Assembly: GCA_963576565.1 (NCBI GenBank) | Contig: OY755047.1 | Span: forward strand, 33,214,851-33,278,850 | Direction: 5' to 3' | From: Aspidapion aeneum | Taxonomy: Eukaryota > Arthropoda > Insecta > Coleoptera > Brentidae | DNA length: 64,000 nucleotides | Shown: piece by piece, positions 10,111-21,043 of the stretch | How the letters are laid out: every line of letters starts with the position of its first letter | How positions within the stretch are numbered: the stretch's first letter is position 1 | Notes under the pieces: generated by a model | Databases searched by the model: none | The model's input: only the letters and a program-made list of their open reading frames with translations | What the model was told of the DNA's origin: nothing | Position numbers and translations under genes: made by a program

Positions 10111-10589
10111 TAAATGAACATATATGGGACTAAAGCTAGGTCAGAAGACCGTATTTTAATGAACAAAAACATTCGAGATGTTCTTTTAAAATATCACTCC
10201 TATAATTTGTCTCAGCTGACAGAATCGATATTTTAAAAGAACTTCTTGAATATTCTTGACATGCCTTTGAATTTCAATTTTTATGGTTGTTCATTTCTCA
10301 ACCGAACCATTCTTCAAACTTTTGTAAAATTCCATGATTTTCGGAGGCGAACTTTTATAGCTTCAGAACATTTGGCAACCTTTAGTTTAGCTCAGAGTAT
10401 AAGACTAAGTATTAGTAAAAGATTCAAGGAGTTAACGAGAAGTGAAATCTTAACATTAAGTTGGATGCTTTGCATAATACATCTAAATTATAACCACTGG
10501 GAACAAGAAAATTATTAAGAGACTGGTTAGGAAATTTTTGCACGAACGATTTGGCATTCTCGTGGAAATAGGTTTTGTTTTTATTGCAG

Positions 10590-10732
10590 GAAGACTCTAC
10601 AAGAGAAAATTCCAATAAAGAAAAACCTCAGCAGTGTCCTGAATGCAAAAAATATATTAAAACGTCATTGGAAACACATTTTACGGCAGAAAATCGACCA
10701 GCTGACATGAAGTATAAATGCGTCGAATGTCG
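10590..10732 (+). CDS. zinc-finger protein, exon 3 (first finger motif)
   Basis: Acceptor TTTTTATTGCAG (AG 10588-10589), donor TGTCG|GTAAGT (10733). Phase 0 in, phase 2 out. It contains a Cys pair, CPECKKYIKTSLETHF (C-x2-C-x10-H), a degenerate finger whose second His is not in the usual place. It ends in YKCVECR, the Cys pair of the next finger, whose His residues are encoded by exon 4. An intron inside a finger, directly after the Cys pair, is unlike the single-exon finger arrays of recently expanded insect zinc-finger families. Confidence 0.88.
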
Positions 10733-12970
10733 GTAAGTCGTACCAATCGTTTTAAAATTACATGTCTATATTTCAAAAATTTTGTTTGCTTATTCAAGGG
10801 CAACAAAAAATACAGTCATTGAGTCTTATGGAAGAATAAAGTTTTATTTGTTATAATTTCAAAATGGCACTACAGATTTTCGCGAAATTTCAATGACGTT
10901 ATCCTGATATTCCACCAAACTTTTATAAGGATGAAAGATGATTAAAAGGCTAAAATCTTCAAGATTTATCATTCCTTATTTTGAATTCAAATTTCCCTGC
11001 ATGCACGGCACGCCAACTGTTATATTTGACATGGATCTGACTCTGTCATCTGTGTTTTTTTTACAAAAATTAAATTCCAAAAATACCAGTGTTAATCTTT
11101 TTAAAACAAAATTGTACCACAAAAAAATCATTCTTTTGATGTCATTTGTTAAACACCATTCTTTGATGTTGTAATTTTTGTAAACACCTGTAAATAACTA
11201 TATTAAGTTTCAAAAGTGTGCCAAATACAAACAATTAGGTCTAGGTGAGCCGATTACTTTCCACGCAGAAACACACATTCGGTTCTGCTTTAAATTTAAT
11301 TTTTGTGCGAGCTAATGAAGCGGCTCTGAAAAATAAGGATTACTGTACATTGAAAAAAAAATTGTTTTACAAGAATATAGTTAAAACAATCTCAAAACCG
11401 ACTTATTTAAAAAAAAAAATCAAATATTCATGAAACGTCATTCCAACTTTAATATTTTAAAGACTATCATCTGTGTCATGACGTGACTATCAAAAAGAAA
11501 TTTGGCCTTCGCTGTCACGTCAACAAAGTTGTAGATCGTGGCCCGTCCGTTTTGATAGCCCTGGCTTATTGTTACCGACTTTTGTAGTCATAGTGTAGTT
11601 CAATACATTTAGACAACAAACAATCGAAAATTAAATCTTAGTGTAGTTCTTACCGTACCAGAAAAATTAATTGTTTATTTTCTTTATTTGGCTTTGGAAA
11701 ATGGATGTTCCTCCAGGGAATCAAAGACTTGCCGATCCTGTTGGAGCGTGCTGAGTTTGGTCAGTGCCTTCTTTTCGTCGAACAGTTCCTTCTTTTTCGT
11801 ATTTTCTTTTTAGTCACACTAAAAAGCAGCATGCACTTTTGCACACTTATTATTATCGGCATCAGTTATAAATTCTAATACGGTATTATTTTTAATAACA
11901 TTAAAAAGCAAAGGTATTTAAATCTAACGCATCGAAGTCCGACAATCAATAAAGTGAAATGGCCGTACCTGCATACAAATTAAAAATTGAGTTTTGGTAT
12001 ATTTGAATTTCTGATTGATCAAAATATCTCTCCAAAACTCAAAAACCATATCGGTTTATTTTAAATGTCAGAATAACACTGATACATTTTACCGCAATTG
12101 CAGAATTTTTAATAACACAAAAACTATTTAAACTTAATTATCTCAGTTTGGCGTATAATGCAGTTTCCACCATTTCGTTTTGGACAGTAGAAGGGATTCT
12201 ATAACCAAAGAACACATAATATAATTGGTATTGATTTTGCATATGCACAGTTTCGTATTGATACTGATATATACAAATAAAAAGTGATACCCAACTGCAG
12301 CACCGGGAAAGGAAGGGTAATGTTTGTGTCGCGATAGAGGTTAAACGGCTGAACCGATTTTGACAAAGGTGTCGTTGAATTGCCATTGACCCCGAAGGTA
12401 CTATGGGCTATATTTTTTTAAACAGGAATCAACATGGCGCCATTTTGTCACATGATGTAGGCTTTAAGGCATGCAAATTACCTAAATTTCAGACGATTTT
12501 AATTAAATTTCTTTGATCACCCATTGCAAATGTCCTCTTATTTGCTGTAATTTCTTTGTAGTCGTCCCTGCTCCCACCCTGCTTCCACCCATCTTGTCAT
12601 TCCCCCCCACCCTCTTCAAAAATCATATTCGCCTATTTTTATAAAATATATGGCGATTTCAAAAAATCTTTCTCTACACGCTTTATTTATCCCCTCCCTC
12701 CCCCATCTTCACTTAATGTATATTATCATTAAGAGTAGTGTTTTAGTAGTAGAACTTTAGCTCAGTAAAAACTTCTTATATCATTTTTCTTAATGCTAAT
12801 CCATCTTGAAAAAAAATAAAAAAAAACAAAGAAAAAAAAAAAGAATAAAAAAATTAAAGGTAACACTATTTGCGTCCGTAAAAAATCTACACGTACTTTC
12901 CGGGTAACGCTAAATTAATGCTAAATGCATATTGCTTTATACAAGGCTGAATAAGAATTAAACCTAAAAG
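10733..12970. other. intron 3, first part, mostly non-coding with transposon remnants
   Basis: AT-rich. 12310-12440 (GTCGCGATAGAGGTTAAACG, then GCTGAACCGATTTTGACAAA) resembles the 8435-8780 remnant. 12570-12720 is C-rich (runs of CCCACC) and 12810-12850 is A-rich. No coding frame; the frames at 10938-11433 and 12138-12386 look random. Confidence 0.5.
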
Positions 12971-12982
12971 TTTGAAATAAAT

Positions 12983-13424
12983 AAAAAAAACACCCAACTG
13001 CTAAAACAACTTGTACAGTCGGGGACTTTTAAATTGCCGTTTTATTTTTTTTTTGTCAAAATTAATCACTATAAAGAAAGAAAAAATAATAATTTTTTAA
13101 ATATGTATGTATACAGACAGAGGTAAGGTTCACAATTTTTTTGTTTTGGTTCCAACTACTTTTTCGAATTTCAAATAGGAATTTTTTTTATTTTCGAGGG
13201 CGGCAATTTAAAAAGTCCCCGACTCTACATGCTAGTCGCAGTTGTGTACAATATTACCCAAAAACCTGATTCATGAGAATACAAAACTGTATAATTTCTT
13301 AACTGCGCTTTGGGCATCAAAACTAAAAGTTAAAGCATGTCCTACATTATAGGTATACCTATCAATTTTGTACCCAACTGCGACTAGTAGGTACAAGTAG
13401 ATTTAGCAGTTGGGTGTTTTTTTA
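12983..13424. mobile_element. composite foldback MITE with CACCCAACTGCTAAA ends
   Basis: The outer arms pair 12983-13017 with 13390-13424 (AAAAACACCCAACTGCTAAA against TTTAGCAGTTGGGTGTTTTT). Two further hairpins lie inside: 13018-13039 pairs with 13201-13223 (CGGGGACTTTTAAATTGCCG), and 13231-13249 pairs with 13370-13388 (CTAGTCGCAGTTG..GTAC). It ends ~55 bp upstream of the exon-4 acceptor. Confidence 0.8.
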
Positions 13425-13480
13425 TGAATTTTTTTTATTAGCCCGTCCAAGCAGCTAGCGTTTTGTTTTGTTTTTAACAG

Positions 13481-13639
13481 GATGGTATGTAGTTCCCAGT
13501 GCGCATATTCGGCTCATGTAAGATTCCACAAAAAATTTGCACCCTTTATTTGTCCAGACTGTGGCCAAGACTTTGGGGACACAACATCCCTGGCGACCCA
13601 CATGGATAGTGTGTGCTATCATAGTGCTAAAAGCGTTAG
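13481..13639 (+). CDS. zinc-finger protein, exon 4 (fingers 2 and 3)
   Basis: Acceptor TGTTTTTAACAG (AG 13479-13480), donor GTTAG|GTAAGG (13640). Phase 2 in and out. With the end of exon 3 it completes finger 2 (YKCVEC-x12-H-VRF-H). Finger 3 follows as FICPDCGQDFGDTTSLATHM (C-x2-C-x12-H), with the last ligand from C or H in DSVCYH. Cys/His spacing is canonical for C2H2 or C2HC fingers. These two are the best conserved fingers in the N-terminal half. Confidence 0.92.
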
Positions 13640-13929
13640 GTAAGGTATTACTTTTATAGTTCTAAATAAGAATTAGTCGCCAAATTGACTCACCAGAACA
13701 AGTAACATTACTATAAAATGATGAGCATGAAGTTAGCGAAGCACCCATCGCAAATCGAATCGCGACTAGGTGGATAATTTGCCGTTAATTGTTTGTGGAA
13801 AAATGAATTTTGTCGCTCTTGTTTTTTAGTTTTCTTGGATGCTTCGCCAACTTCATATAAAGTTAGCGAGCACCCTCGTCAAAAATGACTTTAGACATGA
13901 CCTATCAAAATCGAATATGGTGAATAATT

Positions 13930-14210
13930 TGAAAATTGATTTTGTCGCTTTTATTGTTTTTTATTTTTTTATCATTTTTGTATCTGATTTTTGTTACTAT
14001 TTTTATATATGACTCCACAAAGTTTCATATTTTTGCTGGGTTTTTAAAGAAGTTATTACCAAAAAAGTTTAAAAAATCATCAACTTCGATGCTCTGTATA
14101 TCGAAAACAAAGAGTTTTGAACCCCAGGTTATATGATTTTTTCTCCTATTTGTACCTCCTTTATCACTCATTAAAAAATTGTAATTCATACCGTTTACAC
14201 CCTGTAGAAG
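13930..14210 (+). mobile_element. partial MITE, family of 50985-51691 and 62690-63752
   Basis: AAAAGTTTAAAAAATCATCA followed by ACTTCGATGCTCTGTATATC, AGAGTTTTGA, CTCCTTTATCAC and ACACCCTGTAG matches the right halves of the elements at 51540-51690 and 63620-63752. Only the right half is recognisable. It lies in intron 4. Confidence 0.7.
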
Positions 14211-14411
14211 TGGTTGTAGTTTAGGACTGGTAAATACTTTTTTTATTATTTGGTAGGTATTGTTGTATGCATTTCGTTTTTAATCAAATGAAACTCTAGG
14301 GTCTTTCTCCACTAATTTTTATTTTAATCTATTGCTTGGATTTTTTAAACACCCATTTCGCATCTTTAGGGGTAATTGAGAATTTCTATCCTTTTTAAGT
14401 TTTCATTTTAA

Positions 14412-14621
14412 TATCCCTTAGTTGGGGATATCTTTAGGGCGAATATTCGCGCCCGTTAATTAATAAAATGCTGTTAATTACTTACACGATGTGAACGCTG
14501 CGTTACTAAAAGGGAAGAGAGGGATCCAACATGGCTGCTAGCATAAATTGTCATAATTTGAATTTTCGCGGGTTATTATATCGCGAATATTCGCCCTAAA
14601 GATATTCCCAACTAAGGGGTA
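14412..14621. mobile_element. ~210-bp MITE flanked by TTAA
   Basis: ~40-bp terminal inverted repeats (TATCCCTTAGTTGGGGATAT at the left; ATATTCCCAACTAAGGGGTA at the right) are flanked on both sides by TTAA (14408-14411 and 14622-14625). The TTAA duplication is the piggyBac target signature. The ends start TATCCC instead of the usual CCC, so assignment to that superfamily is tentative. The interior contains GAATATTCGCG on both arms. Confidence 0.8.
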
Positions 14622-14775
14622 TTAAATTTATACAAAAAGAACTTGGCCCTCCATTGTGGACCACAATTATCCAAACATTGTTAATAGGAAATAATGTAAA
14701 AAAGAAAAAAAACACTTTCTACTTAGTTTTTAACCCAGGTCTTTTTTTCTATCAGATGATTTTCTTTTCTTTTAG

Positions 14776-14912
14776 ATATCGGTGTCCAAAAAGTAAATGT
14801 TCAAAAGTGTTTGCTTCACCGCTTTCATATTCGCAGCATTTTGCTCTTCATATTGACATGCTTTACAAATGCGAGTGCTGTCAGTTAATTTTAGATGATG
14901 CGTCTAAAGCAG
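14776..14912 (+). CDS. zinc-finger protein, exon 5 (fingers 4 and 5)
   Basis: Acceptor TTCTTTTCTTTTAG (AG 14774-14775), donor AAAGCAG|GTAAAC (14913). Phase 2 in, phase 1 out. Finger 4 is YRCPKSKCSKVFASPLSYSQ followed by HFALH (C-x4-C-x12-H-x3-H, an enlarged Cys loop). Finger 5 begins YKCECCQLILDDASKA (C-x2-C) and receives its His from exon 6, again splitting a finger across an intron. Confidence 0.9.
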
Positions 14913-14998
14913 GTAAACAAATTGGCAAGGTTCCGTCTTTTTTTGTTAACTCAACCCCTAGCTATTTTAAGTCTCCCCATTCAAAGATGCACCTATAA

Positions 14999-16320
14999 TG
15001 TCATATGCAATTTTGCCCGTTTCAAAACAGCGCTCCCAAGTAACATTTCTTTTTTTATAGCAGAAGCTAAGAGGTTGCCAGCGCCTTTCCTTAAAACCAT
15101 TAGTTCCAATGTTTGGTCGCAAGCACGTTCCGATTACCCTTAGATACCCCTTAAACCTCCTAAATGGGACTCCCCAATTGGTGGTGGCAACCTATATATT
15201 AAACTCAATATAAAACCATAAGAAATAAACTCCAGCTTCGCCCTCTAGCGGTTCCACCTATATAGAACCTTTTAGAGCCTGAAGCTATTTTACCAGGTTC
15301 TAAAAGCAACTCAGAAACGTCCTCTATCCTATTATAAAACTAGATTTGGTAATTTGGTATCCTGGCAATTCTGTTGAATACCAAAATACCTTTAGAGTAA
15401 AGAATTGTTCCTATAAAGCTTGAGCGATATTGTAGATTCACAATGGCTTTATAGAATAATTTGATTACAACATTGCCAAAAATGTCAGTCCCAAAATTAT
15501 TTTATCACATAATTTTATGAGCAGTTTGTCGTTTTGTTGATCATCAAATTACCTGCCAAACCTATTTTACTGATAAAATCGTATCTGAAAAGCTCTCAAA
15601 ACAAGCGCGCCAGCTCAAAAATGCTTTTTGATGGTTTTTTGATGACCAAATATTTAAAATTAAAAAAAAATTATTTGCACCACTCATCATTAAAAAAAGT
15701 CTGTTTGGTTTTCATACATCAAAATTAAAGTAAAATTAATGTTAAAAAACACCGCTAAACGGATTAGATAAATATTTTCTCTTTATAATATTTTTAAAAT
15801 AATTATACAGTTCATATCATTATTTTTGAGACAACTTCTTACAACTTTTTTTTCGTTCGCCTATGATATTTGTTATGGTACACAGTTGATAACTGTCAAA
15901 AAGTTATCTCAAAAATTATGATATGGAGTTTATATACGCCATATGTGTTTTATAGTGGTCATTTGGTTTTATTTGATACTGTATCGCAACAAGGATTTTT
16001 GTGTGCCCTTATGAAACCAACAAAACCTCAATTAAATTTTTTGTATTTATTTGTTTTTAAAAGCGTTTACTTCAAGACTTTTAAATGTTTTTTATCGAGA
16101 GGGTCAGTGCAATGATATACATTGTGCCTGCAGGTTGAGTGGAGGACAACCTCTTATGTTGGCGGTCTAAACATGCCTTATCTAGGCCTGGGTGTCCTAC
16201 CCAGGAGGACGGAAACTCAACAATTATTAATTACTGTGCTTTAAATAAGTAATCTTGCAAGGTAGGTACCAATCTGTGCCAGGGTATATCTATTATTTTG
16301 ACCAGAAGTATCTAATAAAA
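14999..16320. other. intron 5, first part, no recognised element
   Basis: Non-coding, moderately AT-rich. 15140-15420 has ordinary composition with repeated AACCTTTTAGAG/TTCTAAAAG-type words. 16110-16220 is GC-richer (GGTTGAGTGGAGGACAACCT). I see no coding frame and no tRNA-like fold. Confidence 0.45.
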
Positions 16321-16324
16321 AAAA

Positions 16325-16790
16325 ACTAAAACCCGAAAATATTTACTTACTTCTGTTAGAACCCTTAAGGAAACAAGGTTTTATATGGCCACCCTTTTAA
16401 ATAATATTTAATATGCAACTATGGGTAACTATAAAAACAAAAGGATTAAGTTTACCTTTAAGCCTTCCTATAAAACCTTTTTAAAATGCCTAAAAGTAAT
16501 GGCAAAAACCAAAAGTCTAAAGTTTATATTTACCACTCTTAAAAACCTTAGGAAACTAGGTTCTATATGGCCATCTATATAATCATATTTACTATTAAAC
16601 TACTGGTAAATAAAAGCAAAAGGATATAAGATAACTTTTTAGCCCTATTATAAAACACTTTTGTTATGACCTAAAGTAATGAAAAAAAGTAAATGACTAA
16701 AGTTTATATTTATTTCTTTTTAGAAACTTTAGGTAAAAGGGTTTTATAGGGCCATCTTTATAAATCAGAAATCAATATATCCAAAAGGAA
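16325..16790. repeat. ~180-bp tandem repeat, about 2.6 units
   Basis: The landmark GGTT(T/C)TATATGGCCA occurs at about 16377 and 16558 and in a variant at 16738, spacing ~180 bp. Companion blocks (CTATAAAACACTTTT-like; CTAAAGTTTATATTTA) recur at the same spacing. Units differ by perhaps 20-25%. Confidence 0.7.
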
Positions 16791-17163
16791 CAGAAGGAAT
16801 ATTGGTTTTATTATTTTCCTTTATAAATCACTTTTTGGTTGTATAACACCTCTTTAGGTAATTGTCAATATAAATTACCTTTATGTAGCCAAATTGTTCC
16901 TAAAAGCCCTCTAACTAACCTCAGAACCAAATTAATAAAACCTTGAGTGGTAATAAGGTTACTTGGGCTGTACAAAATGGCGCGGAACAAAATAGCGGCG
17001 ACAAAATAGCATTGCGAGAAAACAGCGCTGCGACAAAACAACACTGCGACAAATTAGCGCGGAACGAAATAGCGGTAGTACAAAATATATCGAATGGCGT
17101 TTTATCGAATATTTAGTTTATTTCAGTTTTGGCATATAGTTCGACTAAAGCGTTTCTTTCTAA

Positions 17164-17321
17164 CATATTTAAAAAAAACTTCCCTGACTTCTGTCCCGGG
17201 ATCCTAGAAGGGTGAATCCGAACCGAACTGAACCGACCAGCATATTTAAAAAAAAACTTTCCTGATTTCTTTCCTAGGATCCTAGAGGATGTGAATCCGA
17301 ACCGAACTAAACCGAACCGAG
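17164..17321. repeat. ~78-bp tandem duplication ending in an (AACCG)n-rich tract
   Basis: CATATTTAAAAAAAACTTCC...GATCCTAGA...GTGAATCCGAACCGAACT is present twice in tandem (about 17164-17240 and 17241-17321) with a few differences. Each copy ends in AACCGAAC-type pentamers. Confidence 0.75.
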
Positions 17322-17573
17322 TTTGCTTTTTTTTTTTTTTTTTTTGAAAAAATATGCTAGTATAACTAAAATGGTCAAAATGGTGCATACCATAATAGCG
17401 CATTTCGGTTCGGTTAGGATTGGTTTGTTATAACCAGCCAGGTGAGCTAGGTTTAACTTTTTTTAAAAAAAAATTTTCGTTATTTTGTACCGGTGCTATT
17501 TTGTACCGGCGCTATTTTGTACCGGCGCTATTTTGTCCTGCGACATTTTGTCTCACGGTTCGGTTCGGTTCGG

Positions 17574-18288
17574 GCTCACACATATACTATACTATAGTAG
17601 TGTGAGCTATGGTGATCCTAATTTTTTCGAGAAAAAAAAGTTGCTCCGATTTCAAAAATGTTTATATATCTTTGCGTTTCAGATGATTTTGAAACTTTTT
17701 TGTTGCGCCGTCTGTCTATCTGTCTGTCTGTCTGTAACGACCAACGCGCATATATCAAAAACCGCTTGGCCGATTTTAATGAAATTTGGTACCTAGGCTG
17801 GGTTTTGGGCCGAGATGGTCCCATTTAAAAATTAACAAAATCCACTGAACACAAACCAAATAAAAGGGTGGGGGTAGATTTCAAAAATTAGAGTTTATGG
17901 GAAAATATGGCGTGTGTGATATCAAACAAAAGGTAATTGAGTCTGGAGTTAAACAAAATACATTTTAATTTATTTAAAAAAAGGGTGGGGGTATATTTCA
18001 AAAATTAGAGTTTAAATGAAAATATGGCATGTGTGATATCAAACGAAGGGTAATTGAGTCCGGCGTTTAACAAAATACATTTTAGTTTTTGTTTTTTTTA
18101 AGGGTGGGGGTAGATTTCAAAAATTTGAGTTTAAGTTAAAACATGGCTTGTGTGGTATCAAACAAAAGGTAATTTAGTCTGGAGTTGAATAAAATATATT
18201 TTAGTTTTTAGTTATAATAGCTCACACGTACACTATAACTATAGTACCTAGTGTGAGCTTAGGGGCCCATATATTGGCAGAGTATTTT
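17574..18288 (+). mobile_element. GTGTGAGC hairpin element, copy 2
   Basis: The same structure as 8942-9569: start hairpin, short (TCTG)n tract, three ~118-bp units starting GGGTGGGGG at 17866, 17983 and 18102, end hairpin and GGGGCCCATATATTGGCAG tail. It interrupts the 16-bp array of the surrounding Foldback-like element and is therefore the younger insertion. Confidence 0.9.
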
Positions 18289-18982
18289 TTTCGCGCCATT
18301 TTGTCCAGCGCTGTTTAGTCGCAGCGCTATTTTGTCGCAGCGCTATTTTGTACCGGAGCCAAGAAGATGCGCTGATTTAATTCTTAAAATTATAAGTCTT
18401 CTTAACAGTTTTTGCGGTGATTGATGTACGGAAATCCATATAAAATACAAGTTTTTACATAAGCTTAAAAATATATTGTCTTAAATAACCCAAAATTTTG
18501 CTTTATAGCTCAAATTTCATGAAAGTCAATGTTGCTGTTTAGAAAATATCGCTAAAAAGCTGTCCATTAACGTATTAACCGGAATACATTAATGACTGCT
18601 GCCTTTGATTTAAATCAGTGACAGGTTAAGATCATATTTAAAAATCATATTTTTCTATTTTTAAAATACCATTCGCAGTAATTTATGCACTGGTTACTCA
18701 AAACCATAAACAATTTAGTTCGAATTGTTGATGATTTTTAGTAAAACGTGCATAATTGCATTTTGGTATGGAAAAAATTGACTTTCACAGTCATTGCAAT
18801 TTATTTATTATTATAACACATAAAAATGGGAACAACAGATTTGAATAGGTCAGCGGAATAGCCTGGTTTAGTTCGATAACCTGAGGACAAGCGTTTCTGT
18901 ATTGTCACACCTGTTGTTGGCGCGTATAGTCCAAGGGGGTTCAAACCCCCCTCAAAACTTTGAAAAGCATATTTTTTGACAG

Positions 18983-19175
18983 CTGAACACAAAGCTACCT
19001 ATAAAGAAGATGAGGATAAGCACTCGATGACTCAGATGTACTCTTGCTCGGTTTGTGACGATGTGGGACAAGCTTTTGACGAAGCGGGCTGTAAGAACCA
19101 CATCGAGTGGCATATGAGCGATGCGTCAAAGTGCATGTACATCTATGTGTGCAAGTACTGCCGAAGTTATTTTAG
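18983..19175 (+). CDS. zinc-finger protein, exon 6 (fingers 5-7)
   Basis: Acceptor ATTTTTTGACAG (AG 18981-18982), donor TTTTAG|GTATGT (19176). Phase 1 in, phase 2 out. It supplies the His side of finger 5, then finger 6, YSCSVCDDVGQAFDEAGCKN followed by HIEWH (C-x2-C-x14-H-x3-H, two residues longer than canonical). It ends with the Cys pair of finger 7 (YVCKYCRSYF). Three successive introns interrupt fingers. Confidence 0.9.
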
Positions 19176-19804
19176 GTATGTAGAAATTTTATGACAACGG
19201 AGGTTATGTTTTGCTTTTTTAGAAGTAAAGTATCATGCACTTGTTACACTGAAACCAGGACTCCGTCCATTTGGTTCTATTTAAAGTATTTTGTAGCCCT
19301 GTCAATCCTGCCTTAAAAACCGCAAAAGAATTTGGCGTCAATCTGGTAGATTGGGAGCTATGGCCCCTTATACGAGAGTCTACACGGCCTTGATGAATCT
19401 TAAATAAATAATAGGTTTCAACGTACGCAAGCGATATACCGATTTCGGGGTTTTCTATACGGTAATACGCACAAAATCCAATATTGCAGCTGTTTTAGGC
19501 AGTACCTACGCGTTGCTAATCCGAAATTTAGATTCCGGGATATTTAAAGTTGAGAAATCCAAGCTACAATTATTTTCAATTATTTTGACATATGTCAAAA
19601 CGTGATATATCGAATTATGTCTTTGATGATAAGCAATCGGAATGTCACATCTTTGTCTTATTATTTTGACATTTGGGTGACATATGGATTTAGAATATTC
19701 GAAGGTTGCCAATCCAAGCTTCAATTATTTAAAAGAAAAATAAAAAAAAACGCATTTTTTTTTATTCTAATACAATGATCTGTATTATTTGTAATAATTT
19801 GCAG

Positions 19805-19905
19805 GACACCAGCTTACTACGCGACTCATTCTCAGAAATGTGCCAGTCGAGATAAACCTGCGAAACGAGTAATAAAAAAGAAGCAAAGGGATAAACCTTT
19901 TCTAC
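19805..19905 (+). CDS. zinc-finger protein, exon 7 (end of finger 7, basic tail)
   Basis: Acceptor AATAATTTGCAG (AG 19803-19804), donor CTAC|GTAAGT (19906). 101 nt, phase 2 in, phase 1 out. It completes finger 7 as C-x2-C-x12-H-x3-C (TPAYYATHSQKC), then a basic run, RDKPAKRVIKKKQRDK, that could serve as a nuclear localisation signal (inference). Skipping exon 8 would shift the frame into exon 9, so exon 8 is needed. Confidence 0.85.
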
Positions 19906-20099
19906 GTAAGTAATCTTTTTTATCTTCAAATGCTTTCGTAAATGTAAAAAATCCTCTGCAGTCGGGATATTTTCCTAAAATTGAGGATGGAACTTATTGT
20001 CAAGGCATTATTTCTGAAAATCGACTTTCTGGAAGCATTTTATATACCGTTTGGGCAAATGGTCATTTCCCGGTGTATATCAACATCGAATTACTGTTA

Positions 20100-20400
20100 A
20101 AATTTAAACCTCAGAGGCGTCCGTAAATTAAATCAGTTTTTAAAAAATCACAAAATAAACCATTTTTGTTACAAGTTCTATCTTATTTTTCTTAGAAACA
20201 AAGCTTAATATGAAAAAATATATAACACACTTTATTGTAGTCATTAAAATTTCCTTTTAAACAGTGTATCCGTCGGCGGGGTTCGAATATAATAAACTAA
20301 CAAACTTCCCAGCGACGTCCGTAATTTAAAAAAAATATTTTTTAAATATTTTAGCCGATTTTTTAAAAAACCAAGCTTTTTATCAGAAAAAGTGTTTGTT
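20100..20400. repeat. satellite-like monomers of the 'ACGTCCG..GCGACG' family
   Basis: Landmarks AGAGGCGTCCGTAAATTAAA (about 20114), TATCCGTCGGCGGGG (20266) and CCAGCGACGTCCGTAATTTA (20309), with T-rich 'CACTTTATTGTAGTCATTAA' blocks between, match the repeated blocks at 21060-21260, 22340-22440, 27530-28170, 28440-29270 and 32480-32690, in both orientations. The monomer is ~185 bp. It lies in intron 7. Confidence 0.6.
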
Positions 20401-20408
20401 TATCGTAC

Positions 20409-21043
20409 ACAGTGAAACGTCTGCTTGCGGACACCTCTATTAAACGGACACTCCCTTTAGCCGGACAAATTTGTTAGAACAAAGCTTTTCCCTATTTCTT
20501 TACATGTAAAATTCACTCCTATAACCGAACACTCTAATAACCGAACGCGGATAATTTTTTTTGTTTAAAACCTTTTGAAATCTCCCTTAACCGGACGCGA
20601 ACCTCTGCCAACGGGACGGAGCGCTGCACGACATGGGCATAAATATTATGTAGTATGTTGGCAACAACGCACTCTGCAGCCGGGGAATTACCTCTTTCTC
20701 TTTTAATACGGAGACTAAATACTTCTGTCGTATTTACAACCTATTTTATTCGGCGGGACGGCTTTGTTTGATTTTTATTGTTCAGTTGGGTAGTAATGGA
20801 TCTCTTTGAAAACGCGCCTAGTAAAAAACTTCTTAGTTTAATTGAAAAAATGGAAGTTGTTAACATTGCGGAGAAGGAACATCTATCAGCATGAAAGATA
20901 GCTGAAAAATGTAATATCGGAAAAACTCAAGCGGAAATTGTTAATATAAATATATATTAAAATTTCGCAGTTCCCTTTCATAAGCGGACACTTCCAATAA
21001 GCGGACAAAATCGACGAAACCGTGAGTGTCCGCTTATAGGAGG
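20409..21043 (+). mobile_element. pogo/Tigger-type element, internally deleted
   Basis: It starts CAGTGAAACGTCTGCTTGCG and ends TGAGTGTCCGCTTATAGGAG, imperfect inverted repeats of the Tigger type (CAGT(G/C)GAACCTC...). It retains the first codons of a transposase: ATGGATCTCTTTG, with SKKLLSLIEKMEVVNIAEKE, a stop, then KIAEKCNIGKTQ, the N-terminal helix-turn-helix of CENP-B/jerky-like pogo transposases. The rest of the coding region is missing. Its 3' part (20581 onward) is duplicated at 21535. Confidence 0.75.

Larger units (their letters stand above)
16971..18357. mobile_element. Foldback-like element with 16-bp-repeat terminal arrays
   Basis: The left array (16971-17090) is ~8 units of ACAAAATAGCG-type sequence. 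The right side carries the opposite-strand form, (TATTTTGTACCGGCGC)n, at 17480-17557 and again at 18292-18357. The unit is 16 bp with core TTTTGTAC. Inverted terminal arrays of a short tandem repeat are the architecture of Drosophila Foldback/Galileo elements. The interior holds a 77-bp duplication and a long T run. A GTGTGAGC element (17574-18288) has landed inside the right array. Confidence 0.75.

Noticed and set aside
16110..16220. GC-richer segment as a tRNA or SINE head
   Set aside because: No A/B box pair and no cloverleaf found.
16325..16790. Regular repeats as a CRISPR array
   Set aside because: Eukaryotic context; ~180-bp units without spacer structure are a satellite.
17485..17824. 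Frames over the GTGTGAGC elements (also 8973-9155 and 56479-56718), some conserved between copies
   Set aside because: They translate the hairpin and TCTG tract; conservation follows from the DNA repeat.
18801..18992. Minus-strand 63-codon frame next to exon 6
   Set aside because: Overlaps the exon 6 acceptor, with no recognisable motif.
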